A DNA stretch of 28,408 bases, from NCBI GenBank assembly GCA_023431205.1, contig JAEYXQ010000033.1, forward strand, positions 1-28,408, given 5' to 3'. Below the pieces are notes generated by a model, which did not search any database, had not been told where the DNA came from, and was given only the letters and a program-made list of their open reading frames with translations. A program made the translations under genes and the position numbers. Shown here piece after piece: positions 23,755 through 28,408 of this stretch. Numbering within the stretch: the first letter of the stretch is position 1; every line of letters begins with the position of its first letter. Source of the stretch: Pseudomonadota bacterium. Its GTDB lineage: Bacteria; Pseudomonadota; Alphaproteobacteria; Rhizobiales; Devosiaceae.

Positions 23755-23791
23755 ACGAGCCTAGTTTTTCAGCCGAAAAGCAGTCGATCCC

Positions 23792-23884
23792 ATGTGCCTT
23801 GCCCCATCCGTTACCGGATGCGTCTTCACCGGCCTCGTTGCCGGCGGCGTTGCCCTGTCGACTAAACTGACCAAAACCGCCTGA
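23792..23884 (+). other. Possible 30-codon leader ORF upstream of asd
   Basis: ATG at 23792 to TGA at 23882-23884; the peptide ends STKLTKTA. It holds five Thr and two Lys, of which three Thr and two Lys fall in the last seven residues; Thr and Lys are end products of the pathway that asd feeds. A GC hairpin follows. No ribosome-binding site is visible before the ATG, so this may be chance. Listed only as a candidate attenuator leader peptide. Confidence 0.2.
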
Positions 23885-23988
23885 CGCCTGTCCCCGGGGC
23901 CATCCTCCCCGCCGGGGAGAGGCCGATGAACATGGCCGCGGCCGATCGGCTGGCGCGGGGCGGATTGGCAAGGGACCGGAGTTCCAAA

Positions 23989-25029
23989 ATGGGTTATCGC
24001 GTCGCTGTCGTCGGTGCCACGGGCAATGTGGGCCGCGAAGTCCTCAATATTCTCGCCGAGCGCAAGTTCCCGGCCGACGACGTGGTGGCGCTGGCCTCCT
24101 CCAAGTCGATCGGGATCGAGATCAGCTATGGCGACAAGGTGCTCAAGGTAAAGGACCTCGAGCATTTCGATTTCTCCGGCACCGACTTTGCCATCATGTC
24201 GGCCGGTGGCTCGGTGTCCAAGGACTGGGCGCCGCGCATCGCCGCCGCCGGGGCTATCGTCATCGATAACTCCAGCTACTGGCGCTACCACTCGGACGTG
24301 CCGCTGATCGTGCCGGAAGTGAACGGGCATGTGCTCGAGCGCTGGCTCGCCGATCCCAAGCGCAACAACATCATCGCCAACCCCAACTGCTCCACCGCCC
24401 AGCTGGTGGTGGCGCTGAAGCCGCTCCATGACGCGGCGACCATCAAGCGCGTGGTGGTGTCGACCTACCAGTCCGTTTCCGGCGCCGGCAAGGCAGGCGT
24501 GGACGAGCTGTGGACGCAGACCAAGGGCATCTTCGTCAACGACCAGCCCACCGCCACCAAGTTCCCCAAGCAGATCGCCTTCAACGTCATCCCGCACATC
24601 GATGTGTTCATGGAAGACGGCTACACCAAGGAAGAGTGGAAGGTGCTGGCGGAAACCAAGAAGATCCTCGATCCCAAGATCAAGGTCACCTGCACCGCCG
24701 TGCGCGTGCCGGTGTTCGTCGGCCACTCCGAGGCCGTCAACATCGAGTTCGACAAGCCAATCAGCGCCGACGAGGCCCGCGACATCCTGCGCGAGGCGCC
24801 GGGCATTTCGGTGATCGACAAGCGCGAGGCCGGTGGCTACGCCACTCCGGTGGAATCGGTGGGCGAGTACGACACCTTCGTGTCGCGCATCCGCGAGGAC
24901 GTGACGGTCGAGAACGGGCTCGCCATGTGGGTGGTGTCTGACAATCTGCGCAAGGGCGCCGCGCTCAACACCGTGCAGATCGCCGAAGCGCTGATCGAAC
25001 GCGGGCTCGAGGCGCGCAAGGCGGCCTAG
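23989..25029 (+). CDS. asd: Aspartate-semialdehyde dehydrogenase
   Basis: NADPH-dependent enzyme that turns L-aspartyl-4-phosphate into aspartate semialdehyde, the branch point to lysine/diaminopimelate, threonine and methionine. The product has 346 residues. It has the NADP-binding VAVVGATGNVGREV (GATGNVG near 9-15), the catalytic Cys134 in NPNCSTAQ, the substrate Arg239 and base His246 in RVPVFVGHSEAV, and STYQSVSGAGKAG. ATG 23989 (MGYRVAVVG) fits the family and has GGAG eight bases upstream. An upstream in-frame ATG at 23926, also with a good ribosome-binding site, would add 21 non-homologous residues. Identification is secure; the alternative start is worth knowing. Confidence 0.97.
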   Translation: MGYRVAVVGATGNVGREVLNILAERKFPADDVVALASSKSIGIEISYGDKVLKVKDLEHFDFSGTDFAIMSAGGSVSKDWAPRIAAAGAIVIDNSSYWRYHSDVPLIVPEVNGHVLERWLADPKRNNIIANPNCSTAQLVVALKPLHDAATIKRVVVSTYQSVSGAGKAGVDELWTQTKGIFVNDQPTATKFPKQIAFNVIPHIDVFMEDGYTKEEWKVLAETKKILDPKIKVTCTAVRVPVFVGHSEAVNIEFDKPISADEARDILREAPGISVIDKREAGGYATPVESVGEYDTFVSRIREDVTVENGLAMWVVSDNLRKGAALNTVQIAEALIERGLEARKAA

Positions 25030-25063
25030 CGGGCGGGCTAACGGACGGCGTCGGCGTTCTCGA

Positions 25064-25171
25064 CTCCACCCCACCCTCAATCCCTCCCCATCAAGGGGAG
25101 GGAGGCGAAGGACCGAGATACCGGAATTCATCGTCTCCCTCCCCCTTGTGGGGAGGTATCAAGGGTGGGGG
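25064..25171. repeat. Large palindromic intergenic repeat, copy 2
   Basis: Between asd and the first EamA gene. Its layout matches 2254-2360: left arm CTCCACCCCACCCTCA, hairpin CCCTCCCC-ATCAA-GGGGAGGG, a variable middle, a second hairpin CCCTCCCCC-TTGT-GGGGAGG, and a better kept right outer arm AGGGTGGGG, which pairs with CCCCACCCT on the left. The middle (about 25105-25132) differs from copy 1, as expected of dispersed elements whose stems are conserved. Confidence 0.85.
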
Positions 25172-25205
25172 CTTGCCGCTCAGTGGCCGCAGGCGGCTCG
25201 GCAGA

Positions 25206-25218
25206 TCACCATGAGGTC
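25206..25218. repeat. Remnant right arm of the VRQAHHE-type palindrome
   Basis: TCACCATGAGGTC, identical over 13 bases to 15634-15646, without a matching left arm nearby. It lies just after palindromic repeat copy 2 and before the first EamA gene, so it may be a decayed element. It could also be a chance match. Confidence 0.35.
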
Positions 25219-25239
25219 CAGGAGTTTTCGTCCGGTACC

Positions 25240-26118
25240 ATGCCCCTGCGCGATATTCTCCTGGCCCTGGTGGTCGTCACCGTGTGGGGCATCAACTTCG
25301 TCTTCATCCGCTGGGGCGTCGAGGCCGTCCCGCCCCTGTTCATGACCGGGCTGCGCTATGTGGCGGCGGTGCTGCCGGCCATCTTCTTCGTGCGCCGCCC
25401 GGACGTGCCGCTGCCGATCCTGGTGGGGTACGGGCTGGCGATCGGGGTGGCGCAGTTCGGCCTGCTGTTCACCGCCATAAGCCTCGGCATGCCGTCCGGG
25501 TTGGCATCGCTGATCATGCAGGTGCAGGCGTTCTTTACCTTCGGGCTCGCCATCCTGTTCCTGGGCGAGCGGATCAACCGCTTCCAGCTGATCGGGGCGG
25601 TGATCGCCTTCGGGGGCATTGCGGTGATCGCCACCGAGCGGATCGAATTCCAGCTGCTGCTGCCGCTATTGATGTGCGTGCTTTCGGCCTTTTTCTGGGG
25701 CCTGGCCAACATCGTCACCAAGAAGGCCGGCCGGATCGACATGTTCGCCTTCGTGGTGTGGTCGAGCCTGGTGCCGCCCATTCCCTTGTTTGCCCTGTCG
25801 ATGCTGGTGGAAGGCCCCGCGGCGGTGGCCGATGGGCTCGTGCACATCAACGGCCTCGGCCTCGCCTCGATCGCCTTCAACGGCTATGCCGCAACGCTGA
25901 TCGGGTTCGGGCTGTGGAGCGTGCTGCTCGCCCGCCATCCGGCTGCCACCATTGCACCCTTCTCGCTGCTGGTGCCGGTGGCCGGCATGGTCAGTGCCGC
26001 GCTGCTCCTGGGCGAGGGGATTTCGGGGCTGGAACTGGCGGGCAGCGTGCTGGTCTTTGCCGGGCTGTTGGTCAATGTCTTCGGCCCGCGGCTGCGGGCC
26101 CGTCTCCGGACCGCCTGA
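25240..26118 (+). CDS. EamA/DMT family transporter 1
   Basis: Drug/metabolite transporter superfamily protein of the EamA (RhaT) type. Members export amino acids or other metabolites across the inner membrane. The product has 292 residues, about ten hydrophobic segments and two repeated EamA halves (about 5-135 and 145-285). Landmarks are ALVVVTVWGINFVFIRWGVE at the start, GERINRFQLIGAVIAFGGI ending the first half, and GLANIVTKKAG and LLGEGISGLELAGSVLVFAG in the second. ATG 25240 (MPLRDILLAL) matches its paralogue's start; in-frame sequence upstream is the repeat. No close ribosome-binding site is seen. Its stop overlaps the next ATG by one base (TGATG). Substrate unknown. Confidence 0.92.
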   Translation: MPLRDILLALVVVTVWGINFVFIRWGVEAVPPLFMTGLRYVAAVLPAIFFVRRPDVPLPILVGYGLAIGVAQFGLLFTAISLGMPSGLASLIMQVQAFFTFGLAILFLGERINRFQLIGAVIAFGGIAVIATERIEFQLLLPLLMCVLSAFFWGLANIVTKKAGRIDMFAFVVWSSLVPPIPLFALSMLVEGPAAVADGLVHINGLGLASIAFNGYAATLIGFGLWSVLLARHPAATIAPFSLLVPVAGMVSAALLLGEGISGLELAGSVLVFAGLLVNVFGPRLRARLRTA

Positions 26119-26993
26119 TGCCGTTCCGTCACGTCCTGCTCGCCCTGCTGGTCGTTGCCATCTGGGGCTTCAACTTCGTCGTCATCAAGCTCAGCGTCGA
26201 GGCGCTGCCGCCGGTGCTCGCGGCCGCGCTGCGGTTTCTGGCCGCCGCGGTGCCGCTGGTGTTCTTCATCAAGCCGCCCAAGGCGCCCTGGTGGATCGTA
26301 GTCGCCTTTGGGCTGAGCTTCGGCTTCCTGCTCTATGCCTTTCTCAACGTCTCGATCGCCTGGGGCATGCCGGCGGGCCTGAGTTCGGTGGTGCTGCAGA
26401 CGCAGGCCTTCTTCACCATGGCCATCGCCTTCGTGGTGCTGGGGGAGCGGCCGAGCCGCTTCCAGATCATGGGGGCAGGGGTGGCCTTCGCCGGCATCGG
26501 CGTGATGGCGCTGGAACGGGCGCAGGGCGCCGGGTTGGTGCCGTTCGGGCTGACCATCCTTGCCGCCATCAGCTGGGGCCTTGCCAATGTGCTGACCAAG
26601 AAGGCGGGGCGGGTGAATGCCGTCGCCTTCACCGTGTGGGGTGTGCTGGCGGCACCGCTGCCCCTGCTGGTGCTGTCGCTGTTGGTGGAAGGCTGGCCGG
26701 CCGTGGCAACGGCGATGGCCGGCTTCGGCTGGGACGATGCGGTGCTGATTGCGTTCCTTGCCTATCCGGCAACGCTGCTCGGCGGCGCCATCTGGGCGTG
26801 GCTGCTCGGCCGCCATCCCGCCTCGGTGGTGGCGCCGTTCACGCTCTTGGTGCCGATCACCGGGCTGGCCTCGGGCTATCTGGTGCTGGGGGAGCGGGTC
26901 ACCGCCTACGAAATCGCCGGCGGCCTGCTGATCATTGCCGGTATTGCGGTGACGCTGATCAAGCGCGCGCCGGCCGAAACACGCGGGGGCTGA
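26118..26993 (+). CDS. EamA/DMT family transporter 2
   Basis: Second transporter of the same kind, 291 residues, clearly a paralogue of the one before it. The halves align from MPFRHVLLALLVVAIWGFNFVVIK to GYLVLGERVTAYEIAGGLLIIAGIAV, with shared words WGMPAGLSSVVLQTQAFFT versus LGMPSGLASLIMQVQAFFT and GLANVLTKKAGRVN versus GLANIVTKKAGRID. ATG 26118 overlaps the first gene's stop by one base, so the two are coupled and may act as a pair or duplicate function. A strong hairpin follows. Substrate unknown. Confidence 0.92.
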   Translation: MPFRHVLLALLVVAIWGFNFVVIKLSVEALPPVLAAALRFLAAAVPLVFFIKPPKAPWWIVVAFGLSFGFLLYAFLNVSIAWGMPAGLSSVVLQTQAFFTMAIAFVVLGERPSRFQIMGAGVAFAGIGVMALERAQGAGLVPFGLTILAAISWGLANVLTKKAGRVNAVAFTVWGVLAAPLPLLVLSLLVEGWPAVATAMAGFGWDDAVLIAFLAYPATLLGGAIWAWLLGRHPASVVAPFTLLVPITGLASGYLVLGERVTAYEIAGGLLIIAGIAVTLIKRAPAETRGG

Positions 26994-26999
26994 AACGGC

Positions 27000-27030
27000 A
27001 GGAGCCACCCCGGGGGCTGGGGTGGCTCCT
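27000..27030. terminator. Strong hairpin between EamA 2 and the EF-hand gene
   Basis: AGGAGCCACCCC (27000-27011) pairs perfectly with GGGGTGGCTCCT (27019-27030); the loop is 7 bases. No T run follows on either strand. It lies seven bases after the EamA 2 stop and 35 bases after the convergent EF-hand gene's stop, so it may serve both directions. Confidence 0.65.
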
Positions 27031-27064
27031 CCGTGTGACGTCCGCCGAAGCGGGCGTCGCGGAA

Positions 27065-27313
27065 TCAGTTCGCCGCGGCGCTGGCCGCAACCAGGGCGTC
27101 GTACTCGGTGGCAGACAGTTCGCCATTGCCATCGGCATCGGCGGCAGCAAAGGCTTCCGGGGTGAGGTCCGGCCAGGCGACCTGCGCCTCGGCCAGCGAG
27201 ATGCCGGTGCTGAGGTCAGCGTCGAGCGTCGCAAAGTCGGTGGCACCGGCCTGCGCATAGGCAGCCGAAGCCAGGCCAAGGGCGAAAACGGAAGTGAGTA
27301 CGATCTTCTTCAT
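27065..27313 (-). CDS. Secreted EF-hand calcium-binding protein
   Basis: Small protein of 82 residues with a Sec signal peptide (MKKIVLTSVFALGLASAAYAQ, cleavage near 20). The mature part has two EF-hand loops. The first (31-42, D-x-D-x-S-x-G-I-S-x-x-E) is slightly off pattern, with Thr at the position usually held by Gly. The second (59-70, DADGNGELSATE) is canonical with Asp59, Asp61, Asn63 and Glu70. It probably binds calcium in the periplasm or outside the cell. ATG 27313 is chosen for the signal peptide; GGAG lies about ten bases upstream. In-frame sequence upstream of it is not protein-like. No partner is evident. Confidence 0.88.
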   Translation of the reverse strand: MKKIVLTSVFALGLASAAYAQAGATDFATLDADLSTGISLAEAQVAWPDLTPEAFAAADADGNGELSATEYDALVAASAAAN

Positions 27314-27685
27314 AGGAGGTCTGCTCCATGATGGGGAAAGGCGGTGGCGGGTCTGCCCGCAACCGACGGTCGCTTCCCTGCGAACCGTGAAAGCGACGAT
27401 GCCGCGGGTTTGCGGCAACCAAGGGCCGCGAAACGGGAATGATCTGGACCATTCTGGGCAGCATCTGCCGCAACGGGGGCAAGTTGTGGCCGGCGATGAA
27501 CTTGCGCGGTCGGCAGACGTATTCGCCGCCCCATTCGTGCCGCACCACAGTCGTCGACGGGCGACGACTGTGACATCGGGGACTCACGGGATCGTATCTT
27601 CGGCCGCTCCGCGAAGACCTGGCAATCACGCGTGCGTGATCAACCGCCGGCGAGGGCGGTGCGCGAAGTCTTGCCGTCCATCAGA
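27314..27685. other. 372-base intergenic region with several inverted repeats, no gene seen
   Basis: Between the EF-hand gene and the carbonic anhydrase gene (both minus). It contains CACAGTCGTCG (27546-27556) / CGACGACTGTG (27562-27572), a perfect 11-bp stem with a 5-base loop. It also has ATCACG (27625-27630) / CGTGAT (27635-27640) and ACCGCC (27643-27648) / GGCGGT (27655-27660). The last two lie 26-60 bases after the carbonic anhydrase stop and may form its terminator, though without a clear T run. Short open frames here have no ribosome-binding sites or recognisable products. Confidence 0.5.
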
Positions 27686-28324
27686 TCAGAGATCGGGGCG
27701 GTAGAAGTCGCCGTCGCCGTTCATCACCCAGAGTTCGCCGGTCGAAATATCGAACCAGGCGCCGTGGACGGCCAGCCGCCCTTCCTTCTCGAGTGCGGCG
27801 ACATAGGGGAAGGTGCGCAGGTTGCGGATGGAATTGCGGATGGAGATGCGCTCCATGGCCGTTTGCCGTTCCGATGCGGTCATCAGCGTATTCTGGCCGA
27901 GCTGGTTGGGGAGTTCGCCCAGCATGCTCATCCACTTGCCGATGAAATCACCGTCGTCGAGCGGGCTGAAGGCGGGGTTGAGCGCCGCCTTGATGCCGCC
28001 GCAGCGGCCATGGCCCATGATGACGATATTGGAGACGCCGAGGCCCTTGATGGCAAACTCGATGCCGGCCGAGGTGCCGTGCTGGCCGCCGTCCGGCTGG
28101 TAGGTCGGCACCAGGTTGGCGACATTGCGCAGCACGAAGGCTTCGCCGGGACCGCAGTCGAAGATCATTTCCGGGGTGGCGCGGCTGTCGCAGCAGGCGA
28201 TGATCATCGTGGAGGGCGTCTGGCCGGTTTCGGCCAGGTCGCGAATGCGTTCTTTTTCCCGGGCATAGCGCCCGGCCATGAAGTTGGCGTGGCCGTCGAG
28301 CAGGTGCTGAGGAAAGTTGTGCAT
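27686..28324 (-). CDS. Beta-class carbonic anhydrase
   Basis: Zinc enzyme that interconverts CO2 and bicarbonate in the cytoplasm, feeding bicarbonate to carboxylases and helping pH control. The product has 212 residues. Zinc ligands are Cys45 in ACCDSRATPE, and His105 and Cys108 in IMGHGRCGG. The Asp46-Arg48 dyad is intact. FVLRNVANLVPTY, GTSAGIEFAIKGLGV and the C-terminal VHGAWFDISTGELWVM are family blocks. ATG 28324 (MHNFPQHLLDGHANF) is the usual start for this subgroup, with GAGG just upstream. The 84 bases beyond it to the window end show no gene. Confidence 0.96.
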   Translation of the reverse strand: MHNFPQHLLDGHANFMAGRYAREKERIRDLAETGQTPSTMIIACCDSRATPEMIFDCGPGEAFVLRNVANLVPTYQPDGGQHGTSAGIEFAIKGLGVSNIVIMGHGRCGGIKAALNPAFSPLDDGDFIGKWMSMLGELPNQLGQNTLMTASERQTAMERISIRNSIRNLRTFPYVAALEKEGRLAVHGAWFDISTGELWVMNGDGDFYRPDL

Positions 28325-28408
28325 GCGCCTCGATTAGCTGTAAGAGGCGACAAGATCAATCTCCGGCGTGAGGGCGCCGGCACAGGGGGGCTATGCATGC
28401 TGATCTAC

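Noticed and set aside
23640..23870. 76-codon plus-strand frame in the gap before asd
   Set aside because: Pro/Ser-rich, no ribosome-binding site and no recognisable feature.
23926..23988. Upstream ATG start for asd
   Set aside because: It has a fair ribosome-binding site but adds 21 residues not seen at the N-terminus of this family; the start at 23989 gives the usual MGYRVAVVG.
25284..26117. In-frame extension upstream of EamA transporter 2
   Set aside because: It lies in another frame of EamA transporter 1 and has no family similarity; the true start is ATG 26118.

Overview
The window reads as a high-GC chromosomal stretch from an alphaproteobacterium of the order Hyphomicrobiales (Rhizobiales), most like Devosia or a close relative. 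The pointers are: an ATP synthase end (atpD-atpC); two IalB-type periplasmic proteins; an exact CtrA box (TTAA-N7-TTAAC); a small intergenic palindrome that reads VRQAHHE / HGEPVEPR when translated; and a larger G/C-rich palindromic repeat present twice. The genus is an inference from pattern recognition. No rRNA, tRNA, CRISPR array, transposase or phage gene was seen.

Layout. 1-1441: end of the ATP synthase operon (atpD 3' part, atpC) with a terminator after each gene. 1612-4826 (minus): DedA membrane protein, a palindromic repeat, the GTPase TypA/BipA and a small secreted protein with a perfect 16-residue Gly-rich tandem repeat. 4956-7169 (minus): a soluble PAS-PAS-GGDEF-EAL protein with a CtrA box upstream. 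7199-10085: argG (minus), divergent from a LysE-type exporter and rlmJ (plus). 10086-13308 (minus): a frameshifted glyoxalase-family gene, an HNH protein translationally coupled to rlmN, and two tandem IalB paralogues. 13546-15600: thpR (minus), then a Bax-inhibitor-1 family protein and a GNAT acetyltransferase (plus). 15782-18323: a four-TM protein coupled by ATGA to a membrane-anchored ClpP-fold protease, then a small conserved protein. 18311-20604 (minus): a seven-TM diguanylate cyclase and a luciferase-like flavin oxidoreductase. 20753-23582: a PagL-like outer-membrane protein facing a HI0933/YhiN-type flavoprotein, which is itself coupled to an outer-membrane protein made of two tandem barrel halves. 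23989-26993: asd, the second copy of the palindromic repeat and two tandem EamA/DMT transporters. 27065-28324 (minus): a secreted EF-hand protein and a beta-carbonic anhydrase.

Most genes are core housekeeping (ATP synthesis, Arg and Asp-family amino acids, 23S rRNA methylation, ribosome-associated GTPase, CO2 hydration). The accessory layer is envelope- and signalling-oriented: two c-di-GMP enzymes with different feedback features, three outer-membrane or periplasmic families, and a membrane protein/protease pair. That pair (15782-17967) is the best candidate for an undescribed system. Both large domains are predicted to sit in the periplasm, and the stop and start codons overlap. Genes are tightly packed, with several overlapping or abutting stops (10085/10086, 18311-18323, 21301-21304) and start/stop couplings (10880, 17134, 22494-22497, 26118).
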